Shown here: piece by piece, positions 16,700-25,693 of the stretch
How the letters are laid out: each line of letters starts with the position of its first letter
How positions within the stretch are numbered: position 1 is the first letter of the stretch
Source of the DNA: Oscillospiraceae bacterium
GTDB taxonomy: Bacteria > Bacillota > Clostridia > Oscillospirales > Acutalibacteraceae
NCBI GenBank assembly: GCA_015065975.1
Contig: SVPG01000005.1
Coordinates: 1-64,000 of the forward strand
Direction of reading: 5' to 3'
DNA: 64,000 nucleotides
Program-made: the position numbers and the translations under genes
The notes under the pieces: generated by a model
The model's database searches: none
Told to the model about the DNA's origin: nothing
What the model saw: only the letters and a program-made list of their open reading frames with translations

Positions 16700-17647
16700 T
16701 TATGCCTCGGCTGATTCCTTCTGAGCCTCGGACGGCTTGAACCATTTGCTGAAAAGAAGGGGCCAGACGTTGATTGCCCAGATTATCATGAGGAAATAAC
16801 GGGTGATGTCGGCGGGAATGTTGTCGCCGAGGAGTGCCTTGAGTCCCGATTTTATCAGGAGTGTTCCGCCGAGACCGATCGCTACCTTGACGGCCTGCTG
16901 CCACAGCTTGTCGGTCTTTTCGGTGTAGTTTATATATTTGCGCTCGATAAAGAGACCGATGCAGAATGCAGCGCCCGCTGCGCCCATTTTGCAGGTGTCG
17001 GAAGCATAGTGATGCTCGATGACGCCGCTGCCCAGAAGAATAAGAGAGTATACAGCCGCCGCGACCGAGAAGACACCCAGCGCCGTGAGGGTGATGTTCA
17101 TTGCCTTTTCGCTGTTTTTGTTGAATACCGTTACAGCGATTGCGGATGTGATGAGGGTTATGATAAAACCGACAACGACGTCTGCGGGGGTGTGTACGCC
17201 GAGATACATTCTCGAGAATCCGACGAGAAGGGCGAGAAGAAGACATACGGGAAATGCCCACGGCTTTTTCTTCATCCACATGCCGAGTGTGAGGAAGATC
17301 GAGCCTGCGTTCTGTGTGTGACCGCTGGGGAATGAGAAGCCGCCCGCGGCTTCCTTTGCGTTTCCGACAACGCTCAGCTCGGGGTCGATGACCCACGGGC
17401 GCGGAACACGGCAGGTTATCTTGAGTCCGTGTACGCACAGACCGGAGAAGAAAAAGCTGACTCCGATTCCGTAGGCGAGCCGTTTGTCAACGCACCAGAG
17501 GATAAGGCACAGGACGACAATTGGCAGGGTTTCCTCGCCGAGCTTTGTCACAAGAAGGAAAAACTCGTCAAGGAAGGGCGTGCGGATGGATTCAAGCGCG
17601 CGCAAAAAATCCATTCCGTAGTCTGTGATTGCGGAAAATAATTCCAT
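16700..17647 (-). CDS. PAP2-family membrane phosphatase
   Basis: 315 residues, multi-pass. The three PAP2 signature motifs are present: KITCRVPRP near residue 76, PSGHTQ near 107 and SRMYLGVHTPAD near 145-157. The family hydrolyses lipid or polyprenyl pyrophosphates such as phosphatidic acid or undecaprenyl pyrophosphate at the outer face of the membrane. The C-terminal half adds five or so extra membrane segments beyond the core domain, seen also in related Clostridial proteins. The gene is single, with an AAAGGAGAG ribosome site. Confidence 0.9.
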   Translation of the reverse strand: MELFSAITDYGMDFLRALESIRTPFLDEFFLLVTKLGEETLPIVVLCLILWCVDKRLAYGIGVSFFFSGLCVHGLKITCRVPRPWVIDPELSVVGNAKEAAGGFSFPSGHTQNAGSIFLTLGMWMKKKPWAFPVCLLLALLVGFSRMYLGVHTPADVVVGFIITLITSAIAVTVFNKNSEKAMNITLTALGVFSVAAAVYSLILLGSGVIEHHYASDTCKMGAAGAAFCIGLFIERKYINYTEKTDKLWQQAVKVAIGLGGTLLIKSGLKALLGDNIPADITRYFLMIIWAINVWPLLFSKWFKPSEAQKESAEA

Positions 17648-17703
17648 TTGCTTCTCTCCTTTAAGTATATAGATTTTAAAATAACGAAAGGTAATAAAAA
17701 ATT

Positions 17704-18657
17704 ATGAAAATCACAATTTTAGATGCCGATACCGTTTCGAAAAATGATGTCTCGCTTGAGCCGATAACCTCGCTCGGAGAGGCGACTGTTTACGGCAGCA
17801 CCGACAGCGATCAGATTTTTGACAGAATAAAGGATTCGGAAATAGTAATATGTAATAAATGCGTTATAAGTAAAGAAATTATTACAAAGTGCGAAAAACT
17901 GAAAATGATAACGCTTTTTGCGACGGGATACAATAATATCGACGTCAAGGCGGCTGCGGAAAAGGGGGTTGCGGTATGCAATGTTCCCGCATATTCGACC
18001 AATTCGGTCGCACAGCATACCTTTGCGTTTATACTGGAGCATTTCAGCAGAGTGGCCGATTATGCGCAGTCGGTAGCACAGGGTGACTGGATGCGTCAGA
18101 AGCTGTTTTCCTATTTTTATAAGCCGATATATGAGCTTTCGGGAATGACTCTCGGAATTGTCGGATTCGGCGATATAGGAAGAAAGGTCGCCGAGATAGG
18201 CAGAGTATTCGGTATGAAGATACTGACCTATACAAGAAGCCCCGAAAAGGTAGGGGAGGACGAGGCACAGACCGTGACACTCGAGGAGCTTCTCAGATGC
18301 TCCGACGTTGTGACCTTGCATTGCCCGCTCAACGAGGGTACGCAGAGACTCATAAACCGCGATACGCTCGCACTTATGAAGCCGACCGCGATACTTGTCA
18401 ATACATCACGCGGCGCTGTCGTTGATGAGGCTGACCTCAGGGAAGCGCTTGACAATGAAAGGATCGCGGGTGCGTATATCGACGTGCTCACGAAGGAGCC
18501 GATGGCGGAGGATTGTCCCTTGCTTGGTGCAAAAAACTGCGTTATGACACCGCATATCGCGTGGGCTCCGCTTCAGACGAGAGAACGTCTTATCGAGAAG
18601 GTCGCCGAAAATATCGTGATGTTCGAAAAGGGCACGCCGATAAATAAGGTAAACTGA
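17704..18657 (+). CDS. D-2-hydroxyacid dehydrogenase (glycerate dehydrogenase-like)
   Basis: 317 residues, normal for the D-2-hydroxyacid dehydrogenase family. The NAD-binding Rossmann motif GIVGFGDIGRKVAEIG is near residue 150. Catalytic positions are visible: Arg in NTSRGAVVDE (about 239), Glu in KEPMAEDCPL (about 263) and His in MTPHIAWAP (about 284). The MTPHIAW context and size fit hydroxypyruvate/glycerate reductases, but D-lactate-type substrates cannot be excluded. It is a single gene between a PAP2 gene and a terminator. Confidence 0.9.
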   Translation: MKITILDADTVSKNDVSLEPITSLGEATVYGSTDSDQIFDRIKDSEIVICNKCVISKEIITKCEKLKMITLFATGYNNIDVKAAAEKGVAVCNVPAYSTNSVAQHTFAFILEHFSRVADYAQSVAQGDWMRQKLFSYFYKPIYELSGMTLGIVGFGDIGRKVAEIGRVFGMKILTYTRSPEKVGEDEAQTVTLEELLRCSDVVTLHCPLNEGTQRLINRDTLALMKPTAILVNTSRGAVVDEADLREALDNERIAGAYIDVLTKEPMAEDCPLLGAKNCVMTPHIAWAPLQTRERLIEKVAENIVMFEKGTPINKVN

Positions 18658-18672
18658 AAATGATTTTTAAAT

Positions 18673-18711
18673 ATCTCAGCCGCAAGTTGCTTTGCGGCTG
18701 AGATTTGTTTG
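18673..18711. terminator. Terminator between hydroxyacid dehydrogenase and glgP
   Basis: ATCTCAGCCGCAA pairs with TTGCGGCTGAGAT across a 6-base loop, followed by TTGTTTG. It may serve both converging genes. Confidence 0.88.
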
Positions 18712-18764
18712 TATATGAGGGTTATTTTTGGCAGTGCACTAATGCAGCACGAAACTACACGCAC

Positions 18765-21128
18765 TTAGTGCGTGTGCCAGATTTCGGAGGCGTACTGCTT
18801 GATGGTGCGGTCGGAGGAGAACTTGCCGGCATTGCACATGTTGAGCCAGCACTTTCTGGCGAATGCAAGACGGTCGTTGTATTCCTTGTTGAGACGCAGA
18901 CGAGCGTCGATAAAACTTCTGAAATCGTGAAGGAGGAAATAATGGTCGGGCTGATGCCAGCTTGCACCCTTGAGCAGAGCCGACTTGAGCTCGCGGAACG
19001 CCTTTGTGCGTCCGTCGGAAAGAGTTCCGTCGGTCAGAGTGTCAACAACGCGGCGGATAAGCTCATCTTCGTTGTAAAGCTTCTTCGGATCGTAGATCGG
19101 CTTGATAGCCTCGATCTCTTCAACGCGGGCACCGAAAATGTAATTGTTTTCTTCGCCCGCCTCCTCAACGATCTCAACGTTCGCACCGTCATAGGTTCCG
19201 AGTGTTACAGCGCCGTTGAGCATGAACTTCATGTTGCCCGTGCCGCTTGCCTCGGTTCCCGCGGTCGATATCTGAACCGATACGTCGGCAGCCGCAACCA
19301 GCTTTTCAGCGTAGGATACGTTGTAGTTCTGAACAAATACTACCTTTATATAGGGGCTGACCTCGGGATCGGCCTCAATGAGCTTTGCAACCTCGTTGAT
19401 GAACTTGATGATACCCTTTGCGCGTGCGTAACCGGGCGCCGATTTTGCACCGAACAGGAATACCGTCGGGGTGAAATCCTTTACAACACCGTCTTTTATA
19501 AGGAAATAAAGACCGAGAATGGAGAAAGCGTTGAGAAGCTGACGCTTGTACTCGTGCAGACGCTTTATCTGAATATCGAAGATCCAGTCGGGATCGATGT
19601 CAACACCGTCGTGTGCCTTGACGAAATCGGCGAGCTGACTGCGCTTTTCGGACTTGATGTCCATGAAACGGCGAAGGATAGCTTCGTCATCAGCGTATTT
19701 TTCAAGAGCTTTGAGTCGGTCAAGATCGGTAACCCACTTGTCGTCGCCCAGAAGCTCGGTTATGAGAGCGGACAGCTCGGGATTGCACAGAGCAAGCCAG
19801 CGGCGCTGGGTGATACCGTTTGTTTTGTTCTGGAAACGCTCGGGGTATGCCTTGTACCAGTCGGAAAGTACGCTGTCCATAAGAATCTTCGTGTGAAGAG
19901 CGGCAACTCCGTTGATGTAGCGTGAGCAGAATACAGCAAGATTTGCCATGTGAACGGTCGTGCCCTGAACTATCTTCATAGTCGGACGCGATGCCGTCGG
20001 AACCCTGCGGGACGCAAGCTCGCGGGAAAGCTTTGTGTCGATCTTCTTGATTATTCTCATGCAGGCGGGTGCGATCTCGGATACGATATCGACCTCCCAC
20101 TTTTCGAGTGCTTCCTGCATAACGGTGTGGTTTGTGTAATTGAATACCGCGCGTGCGATTTCGAATGCGCTGTCGAAATCATATCCTTCGTTTTCGGTCA
20201 GCAGACGGATAAGCTCGGGAATGGATATGACGGGATGTGTGTCGTTGAGCTGAATGGAGGTCATGTCGGCAAATCTGTCAAGTGTGCCGTGGGTGCGCTT
20301 GTAGCGTCTTATCATATCCTGCAGAGATGCGCTCGAGAAGAAATACTGCTGGCGAAGTCTGAGCAGCTTGCCCTCTCTTGTCGAATCGTTGGGATAAAGA
20401 ACGCGGGAAATGTCCTCAGCGCGGTTCTTTTCGGCAACAGCTTCGTCGTAGTTCTGATCGTTGAACTTGACAAAATCAAACTCCTCCATCGGCTCTGCCT
20501 GCCAGAGACGAAGCGTTCCGATGCTTTTGCCCTCCCAGCCGATGACGGGCATATCATAGGGAACAGCGCGCACGGCGTCCTTTTTGCCGAAACGTACCGT
20601 TACTGCCTCGTCAATGCGGCGGACCGACCACGGATCGCCGAACCGCGACCAGTCGTCGGCGTATTCCTTCTGGAATCCGTTCTCGATGGTCTGGCGGAAA
20701 ATGCCGTACTTGTAGCGAATGCCGTATCCGTCAAGGGGTATGCCGAGCGATGCGGCGCTGTCAAGGAAACAGGCGGCAAGTCTGCCAAGACCGCCGTTGC
20801 CCAGTGCGGTGTCCTCAACATCTTCAAACATCGAGAGGCTCAGACCCTCTTTTTTAAGCTGCTCCTCGACCGTCTCGGTCAGTCCGAGACAGAGAAGGTT
20901 GTTGTATACAAGTCTGCCGACAAGGAATTCGGCAGAGAGATAATAGGCTCTGCGCTTTTCGGTACGCTCCGTGCGGCAGGCGTTCCAGTTGTCGGCGAGG
21001 TATGCCATTACCGACTGCGACAGTGCGTAATGAACCTCCTGTGCGGTAAGCTCGGAGAGCGGACGGCAATAGTGTGCCGCGGCGATCTCTTTGGCTCGGT
21101 TCATGATTTCGGATTTTTCCATTTTCAA
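18765..21128 (-). CDS. glgP: Glycogen phosphorylase
   Basis: 787 residues. The pyridoxal-phosphate lysine is in EASGTGNMKFMLNGA near residue 630; the phosphorylase core AALGNGGLGRLAACFLDS near the N-terminus (here DTALGNGGLGRLAACFLD) and the ITQRRWLALCNP block are also clear. The enzyme releases glucose-1-phosphate from alpha-1,4-glucan. A TTG at 21128 has AAAGGA seven bases upstream; the ATG at 21122 would need 13 bases, so the TTG start is plausible. It is slightly shorter than most bacterial GlgP (about 800-830) because the N-terminus is brief. The gene stands alone and runs opposite serC. Confidence 0.96.
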   Translation of the reverse strand: MKMEKSEIMNRAKEIAAAHYCRPLSELTAQEVHYALSQSVMAYLADNWNACRTERTEKRRAYYLSAEFLVGRLVYNNLLCLGLTETVEEQLKKEGLSLSMFEDVEDTALGNGGLGRLAACFLDSAASLGIPLDGYGIRYKYGIFRQTIENGFQKEYADDWSRFGDPWSVRRIDEAVTVRFGKKDAVRAVPYDMPVIGWEGKSIGTLRLWQAEPMEEFDFVKFNDQNYDEAVAEKNRAEDISRVLYPNDSTREGKLLRLRQQYFFSSASLQDMIRRYKRTHGTLDRFADMTSIQLNDTHPVISIPELIRLLTENEGYDFDSAFEIARAVFNYTNHTVMQEALEKWEVDIVSEIAPACMRIIKKIDTKLSRELASRRVPTASRPTMKIVQGTTVHMANLAVFCSRYINGVAALHTKILMDSVLSDWYKAYPERFQNKTNGITQRRWLALCNPELSALITELLGDDKWVTDLDRLKALEKYADDEAILRRFMDIKSEKRSQLADFVKAHDGVDIDPDWIFDIQIKRLHEYKRQLLNAFSILGLYFLIKDGVVKDFTPTVFLFGAKSAPGYARAKGIIKFINEVAKLIEADPEVSPYIKVVFVQNYNVSYAEKLVAAADVSVQISTAGTEASGTGNMKFMLNGAVTLGTYDGANVEIVEEAGEENNYIFGARVEEIEAIKPIYDPKKLYNEDELIRRVVDTLTDGTLSDGRTKAFRELKSALLKGASWHQPDHYFLLHDFRSFIDARLRLNKEYNDRLAFARKCWLNMCNAGKFSSDRTIKQYASEIWHTH

Positions 21129-21452
21129 AATTCAATCCTTTCAAAAGGTATACGGTTTAATTATTACCGCCGTATCCCAAATAATCCGTTACACAACAGC
21201 ATATAACAAATTTTAAAAATAATCAACAGTAACAGGTCACAAAACTTTATTCAAATTGCGACCGTTTACGGCAGATTTGTGCCGAATGTGAAAAAATGTG
21301 CAAATATTGACGTGCTGTACGGCTTTAACATATTAAAGTTTGATAAAATTTTGACAGGACACAAAAAATGAGTTGACTATTAGGGCTCTTAAACTTATAA
21401 TAAATGTTAAGATTTTAGTATCCGAAGATTTTTACTTTTGGAGGTAACAATT
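21129..21452. other. Divergent intergenic region glgP/serC
   Basis: 324 AT-rich bases between divergent genes. The plus strand carries the serC promoter at 21373-21401. No convincing minus-strand promoter for glgP, riboswitch or T-box was recognised. Confidence 0.5.
21373..21401 (+). promoter_or_regulatory. Promoter of serC-serA
   Basis: TTGACT at 21373-21378 and TATAAT at 21396-21401 are separated by 17 bases, about 50 bases before the serC start. Confidence 0.75.
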
Positions 21453-22538
21453 ATGGCAAGAGTCTACAATTTCAGCGCAGGTCCTTCCTGTCTCCCCGAA
21501 GAGGTACTCAAGAGAGCAGCTGACGAAATGCTCGACTGCAACGGTTCCGGCCAGTCCGTAATGGAAATGAGCCACCGCTCCAAGGAGTATCAGGCAATCA
21601 TCGACGAGTGCGAAGCTCTTCTCAGAGAGCTCATGGAGATCCCCGAGAATTATAAGGTTCTCTTCCTCCAGGGCGGCGCTTCCACCCAGTTCGCAATGCT
21701 TCCCCTCAACCTCATGAACGGTTCGGGCAAGGCTGATTTCGTTATCACAGGTCAGTGGGCAAACAAGGCATATCAGGAGGCTTCCCGTTACGGTCAGGCA
21801 AACATCGTTGCTTCCTCCAAGGATAAGACCTTCTCTTATATCCCGAAGCTCGATAAGTCCACCTTCACTCCCGATGCTGACTATTTCCACATCTGCTTCA
21901 ACAACACCATCTACGGCACAAAGTACACTGAGCTTCCCGATACCGGCAACGTTCCCCTTGTTGCTGATATCTCTTCCTTCATCATGTCCGAGCCGCTTGA
22001 CGTTTCCAAGTTCGGCGTTCTCTATGCAGGTGCTCAGAAGAACCTTGCTCCCGCAGGTGTCACCATCGTTATCATCCGTGAGGATCTCATCGGCAACGCA
22101 AGAGATATCACTCCCACAATGCTCGATTACAAGACTCATGCAGATAACGGCTCCATGTACAACACTCCTCCCTGCTACACCATCTATATGGCTAAGCTCG
22201 TTCTCGAGTGGGTCAAGGAACAGGGCGGCATAGCTGCAATGAAGGATAGAAACGAGAAGAAGGCAAAGCTCCTCTACGATTTCCTCGATTCTTCCAAGAT
22301 GTTCAAGGGTACTGTTGTTCCCGAGGACCGTTCCCTCATGAACGTTCCCTTCGTTACCGGCAACGACGAGCTCGATGCAAAGTTTGTTGCTGAGGCTAAG
22401 AAGGCAGGCTTTGTCAACCTCAAGGGTCACCGCTCCGTCGGCGGCATGAGAGCTTCCATCTACAACGCAATGCCCTATGAGGGTGTTGAGGCTCTTGTTG
22501 AGTTCATGAAGAAGTTCGAGGCTGAGAACGCTCAGTAA
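21453..22538 (+). CDS. serC: Phosphoserine aminotransferase
   Basis: 361 residues, typical for SerC. The start VYNFSAGPSCLPEEVL is the SerC signature, and the pyridoxal-phosphate lysine lies in YAGAQKNLAPAG near residue 197. It converts 3-phosphohydroxypyruvate and glutamate to phosphoserine in serine synthesis, and may also act in pyridoxal-phosphate synthesis. ATG at 21453 has TTGGAGG seven bases upstream. Codon use is extremely biased (AAG, CTC, TTC, TCC), like the glycolytic genes in this window, pointing to high expression. serA follows 48 bases later. Confidence 0.97.
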   Translation: MARVYNFSAGPSCLPEEVLKRAADEMLDCNGSGQSVMEMSHRSKEYQAIIDECEALLRELMEIPENYKVLFLQGGASTQFAMLPLNLMNGSGKADFVITGQWANKAYQEASRYGQANIVASSKDKTFSYIPKLDKSTFTPDADYFHICFNNTIYGTKYTELPDTGNVPLVADISSFIMSEPLDVSKFGVLYAGAQKNLAPAGVTIVIIREDLIGNARDITPTMLDYKTHADNGSMYNTPPCYTIYMAKLVLEWVKEQGGIAAMKDRNEKKAKLLYDFLDSSKMFKGTVVPEDRSLMNVPFVTGNDELDAKFVAEAKKAGFVNLKGHRSVGGMRASIYNAMPYEGVEALVEFMKKFEAENAQ

Positions 22539-22586
22539 TCAATTTTAATTACTTAAAATATTTATTACAGATAGGACTGAATTACA

Positions 22587-23759
22587 GTGGCAAAAAAGAG
22601 AATTCTCACTATGAATAAGATCGCTAAAATCGGTCTTGACAGATTCAGCGATAACTACGAAGTCGGCGAGAATGTAGCAGATCCCGAAGGTATTCTTGTC
22701 CGTTCCGCATCTCTCCATGAGATGGATATGCCCGAGAGCCTTCTTGCAATCGCAAGAGCAGGCGCAGGCACAAACAACATCCCCACCGATAAGTGCAGCG
22801 AGCAGGGTATCGTTGTTTTCAACACTCCCGGCGCAAACGCAAACGCTGTTAAGGAGCTCGTTCTTGCAGGTCTCTTCCTTGCTTCCCGTAAGGTAGTTTC
22901 CGCTATCGACTGGGCAAAGGGCCTCAAGGGCAACGGCGCTGAGGTCGGCAAGATGGTCGAAAAGGGCAAGGCTCAGTTCGCAGGTCCCGAGATCAAGGGC
23001 AAGAAGCTCGGTGTTATCGGTCTCGGCGCTATCGGCGTTCTTGTTGCCAACAGCGCAAACTCCCTCGGCATGGACGTTTACGGCTACGATCCCTTCCTTT
23101 CCATCGACGCTGCATGGGGACTTTCCCGTTCCACCACTCACGCAAACTCTCTCAAGGAGATCTTTGAGCAGTGCGACTACATCACCCTTCATGTTCCCCT
23201 CAACGGCGAGACCAAGGGCATGATCAATGCAGAAGCTATCGCTCAGATGAAGGACGGCGTCCGCATCCTCAACTTCTCCCGTGCTGAGCTTGTTGACAGT
23301 GCTGCTATCGTTGATGCAGTAACTTCCGGCAAGGTTGCATCCTATGTTGTTGACTTCCCGACTGATGAGGTTCTCGGCGTTGACGGCATCGTTGCTATCC
23401 CGCATCTCGGCGCTTCCACTCCCGAGTCTGAGGACAACTGCGCTGTTATGGCTGCTGACGAGCTTCGCAGCTATCTCAAGTACGGTTCCATCCGCAATTC
23501 GGTCAACTATCCGAATCTCGAGTGCGGTCACATCGAGGATAACCGTATCTGCATCATGCACAAGAATATCCCCAACACCCTCACTCAGATCTCCGGTAAG
23601 ATCTCCGCAGAGGGTATCAACATCGAGAACATGCTCAGCAAGTCCAAGAAGGATTATGCTTACACTGTTATCGATTACGCAGGAAGCCTTTCCGCTGATA
23701 CCATCAATGCTATCAAGGCTATCGACGGCGTTATCAGAATCCGCGTAATGGAGAAATAA
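22587..23759 (+). CDS. serA: D-3-phosphoglycerate dehydrogenase
   Basis: 390 residues, the short SerA type with a C-terminal ACT-like domain (about 320-390). Signatures are ARAGAGTNNIPTDKCSEQGI, NTPGANANAVKELVL, the NAD-binding KLGVIGLGAIGVLVANSA, and the catalytic Arg/Glu/His context (NFSRAELVD; AIPHLGASTPESEDNC). It oxidises 3-phosphoglycerate to 3-phosphohydroxypyruvate, the first step of serine synthesis. The GTG start at 22587 is favoured by TAGGA upstream and because homologues carry about ten residues before NKIAKIGL; an ATG at 22611 is the alternative. Strong codon bias as in serC. Terminated by the hairpin at 23775. Confidence 0.96.
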   Translation: MAKKRILTMNKIAKIGLDRFSDNYEVGENVADPEGILVRSASLHEMDMPESLLAIARAGAGTNNIPTDKCSEQGIVVFNTPGANANAVKELVLAGLFLASRKVVSAIDWAKGLKGNGAEVGKMVEKGKAQFAGPEIKGKKLGVIGLGAIGVLVANSANSLGMDVYGYDPFLSIDAAWGLSRSTTHANSLKEIFEQCDYITLHVPLNGETKGMINAEAIAQMKDGVRILNFSRAELVDSAAIVDAVTSGKVASYVVDFPTDEVLGVDGIVAIPHLGASTPESEDNCAVMAADELRSYLKYGSIRNSVNYPNLECGHIEDNRICIMHKNIPNTLTQISGKISAEGINIENMLSKSKKDYAYTVIDYAGSLSADTINAIKAIDGVIRIRVMEK

Positions 23760-23774
23760 GACAGATATAAAGAG

Positions 23775-23817
23775 AACGCCCGCAGCTCGTATGAGCTGCG
23801 GGCGTTAATTTTTTTGT
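23775..23817. terminator. Terminator after serA
   Basis: AACGCCCGCAGCTC pairs with GAGCTGCGGGCGTT across a 4-base loop, followed by a T-rich run. Also in place to end the converging sdpI-like gene. Confidence 0.92.
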
Positions 23818-23818
23818 T

Positions 23819-24496
23819 TTACTCCTCGACCTTGTCGCTGCCGAGCTTTGAATAAAGCGCCTCGGCGTATATCGTGGGGATTATTCCGAAGAGAACAAGG
23901 GCGAATATCAGGCTTGATGTAAAGAGGATTATCTGCATACCGTCAAGGAAGAATCCGAGGATTCCGCAGACGACCATAATACCGCCGCCGATAACTCCCA
24001 GCACACCGCTCAGACGGTGGGTCTTTTTCCATATATGCTCGTTTTTGAGCGTAGCGCGTATTTTTATGCCGAAGTTCGGGTTCTGCTTGAGCTTGCCGAA
24101 ATAGTTGCAGCCGACAGCGATGAATATACCCAGAACTATCATCAGCGGAGAGAGCCATGTGCGGTTGGGAGAGATAACCTTTGCCGCAGCCATAGTCATG
24201 AACCAGCCGAAAATCATAAAGAGAATGATGATCGTGAAGATGAAGGGATCCTCGTATCTTTTGTTTTTCTGATGGTTTTCCTTGTTCTTTGTAACCATTC
24301 GGTAAACAATAAAGAGTATTGAAAGAAGCACGCAGACCACAGGAAACATAAGCATCGCCCACTTTGAGCCGTACTGATCGGGCTGCATATTTATGTCATA
24401 ATGTGTCGCGAATTCGCCGTCGGGCAGCGTGTTTATATAGAACGCCATTGCGACGGTGTTGATAACTGAAAGAATAAGCGGAATAAATTTTTTCAT
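23819..24496 (-). CDS. SdpI/YhfL-family membrane protein with DUF1648
   Basis: 225 residues. A DUF1648 segment lies at the N-terminus (TLPDGEFATHYDINMQPDQ, the LPDxxxxHYDxxGxPD pattern), followed by an SdpI domain with the signature NPNFGIKIRATLKNEHIW KKTHRLSG. About six membrane helices. In Bacillus SdpI gives immunity to the SdpC killing factor and holds the repressor SdpR at the membrane. The gene is 3 bases downstream of an ArsR/SdpR-like regulator, the same order as sdpR-sdpI. No sdpABC toxin genes are in the window, so it is an orphan pair here. Confidence 0.9.
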   Translation of the reverse strand: MKKFIPLILSVINTVAMAFYINTLPDGEFATHYDINMQPDQYGSKWAMLMFPVVCVLLSILFIVYRMVTKNKENHQKNKRYEDPFIFTIIILFMIFGWFMTMAAAKVISPNRTWLSPLMIVLGIFIAVGCNYFGKLKQNPNFGIKIRATLKNEHIWKKTHRLSGVLGVIGGGIMVVCGILGFFLDGMQIILFTSSLIFALVLFGIIPTIYAEALYSKLGSDKVEE

Positions 24497-24498
24497 TG

Positions 24499-24765
24499 TT
24501 AGTTGTCTCCTTTCACGGTAAAACCTGCAAGGGCACTCAGAATATCTTCAAACACGCTTGTGTTTATCGAATAGATTATATTCTGCCCCTTTTTCTCCGA
24601 ATCGATAAGCTCCGCACTCTTCAGAATACTCAGATGGTTGCTTATCGACGGTTTGCTCATGTCAAATTCGGCGGCTATCTCGCCTGCATTCATGTCGCGC
24701 TTTCGCAGCATATCAAGAATTTTGCGCCGTGTCGGATCGGCAAGAGCCTTCCAGACGTCACCCAT
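24499..24765 (-). CDS. ArsR/SdpR-family winged-helix regulator
   Basis: 88 residues forming one winged helix: VWKALADPTRRKILDMLRKRDMNAGEIAAEFDMSKPSIS and the wing ending in NIIYSIN. It lacks the metal-binding Cys of ArsR/SmtB, and matches the autorepressor SdpR type that controls sdpRI. The promoter upstream carries two inverted repeats with a shared half-site at 24794-24809 and 24849-24878, in positions expected for autorepression. The next gene, sdpI-like, starts 3 bases after its stop, so both are one transcript. Confidence 0.9.
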   Translation of the reverse strand: MGDVWKALADPTRRKILDMLRKRDMNAGEIAAEFDMSKPSISNHLSILKSAELIDSEKKGQNIIYSINTSVFEDILSALAGFTVKGDN

Positions 24766-24793
24766 TTGTGTTCAGCTCCTTTGTGTTAGATAT

Positions 24794-24878
24794 TTAGACA
24801 AATGTCTAATTACGAGTATATATTATCACACGCCAAAGCATTTGTCAATAGATATTTAGGTAAATGTCTAAATATCTA
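24794..24878 (-). promoter_or_regulatory. sdpR-like promoter flanked by two inverted-repeat operators
   Basis: On the minus strand TTGACA (24843-24848) and TAATAT (24820-24825) are separated by 17 bases. Inverted repeat TTAGACA-2-TGTCTAA at 24794-24809 covers the transcript start. A longer one, TAGATATTTAG-8-CTAAATATCTA, at 24849-24878 abuts the -35 box. Both contain TAGACA/TAGATA-type half-sites, so they are likely SdpR-like binding sites. Confidence 0.78.
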
Positions 24879-24909
24879 TTGCGAATTTTCATTCTGGGAA
24901 CTGACAAAG

Positions 24910-24948
24910 AAAGCCCTCGGAATTTCTTCCGAGGGCTTCTGTTATTAG
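24910..24948. terminator. Terminator downstream of the XRE membrane regulator
   Basis: AAGCCCTCGGA pairs with TCCGAGGGCTT around a short loop. On the minus strand it follows the XRE gene that ends at 24991. Confidence 0.75.
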
Positions 24949-24990
24949 CTCACCGTTAAATTGGGAGTTGACACTCCAATAAACTGAAAA

Positions 24991-25500
24991 TTATCTTTTC
25001 TTATATGTCACTGCAATTCCAACAACAGAAGCCAAAAAAACAATAGGTGCAAGTCTCACAAATAAGAATTCAAATCCATGCATTATTGTTCCTGCCACTG
25101 CCAACTCAGGATTATTGTAATTCCAATCCAGATAAGGACTATTCATAGATATAAGCGCGATAAATATGATCACTATAGCGGCACACAATGAAACAAGAAT
25201 CCAGCGAATCGTTTTGACCGTTGTTATTCTTCTTTTTGCAAGCTGCAAATTGATAACTTCCAACTTTTCAGAAAGTGTCTTTAAATCATCGGTAGTCGGT
25301 TCTGTTACAGTTTCTCCAAGTAATTCACTTACAGTAGTATCCAATTCATCCGCCAACATAATCAGCATATCTGAGTCCGGAACTGACAGACCATTCTCCC
25401 ATTTTGATATAGTCTGCCTTACTACATTCAGCTTAATTGCAAGTTCTTCTTGCGATAGCCCTTTTGACTTTCTAAGTCTTTTGATGTTTTCATTAAGCAT
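24991..25500 (-). CDS. XRE-family regulator with C-terminal membrane segments
   Basis: 169 residues. An XRE helix-turn-helix occupies residues 1-60 (KRLRKSKGLSQEELAIKLNVVRQTISKWENGLSVPD), followed by a linker and two membrane segments near 98-120 and 140-160. It is a putative membrane-tethered transcription factor. ATG at 25500 has AAGGAGG nine bases upstream. A TATAAT box lies about 40 bases before the start. Codon use is AT-richer than in the neighbouring housekeeping genes. No target is obvious. Confidence 0.85.
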   Translation of the reverse strand: MLNENIKRLRKSKGLSQEELAIKLNVVRQTISKWENGLSVPDSDMLIMLADELDTTVSELLGETVTEPTTDDLKTLSEKLEVINLQLAKRRITTVKTIRWILVSLCAAIVIIFIALISMNSPYLDWNYNNPELAVAGTIMHGFEFLFVRLAPIVFLASVVGIAVTYKKR

Positions 25501-25647
25501 AATCTGTGCCTCCTTGTTTTGATGGCCCAATTATATATCCAAAAGAGCCGTTGCCGCAAGCAACGGGTATTAACATCCGCTTGTTTACAGGCTTTTCACA
25601 GACAAATTCTTATTTATCGGTAAGTTAATTATAACAGACTATTATAG

Positions 25648-25692
25648 AAAAGCCACTTTTGACACTGATATCAAAAGCGGCTTTTAATACAA
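25648..25692. terminator. Hairpin downstream of folB
   Basis: AAAAGCC-x-CTTTTGA pairs with TCAAAAG-x-GGCTTTT, with T-rich flanks in both directions. It follows the folB stop on the minus strand. Confidence 0.7.
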
Positions 25693-25693
25693 T

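Noticed and set aside
19950..21206. 418-residue open frame opposite the start of glgP
   Set aside because: Glycogen phosphorylase is unambiguous on the other strand.
21129..21452. T-box or riboswitch before serC
   Set aside because: The distance from promoter to start is only about 50 bases and no T-box motif was found.
21432..23561. Open frames of 332 and 338 residues opposite serC and serA
   Set aside because: Antisense shadows caused by codon bias; sense genes are certain.
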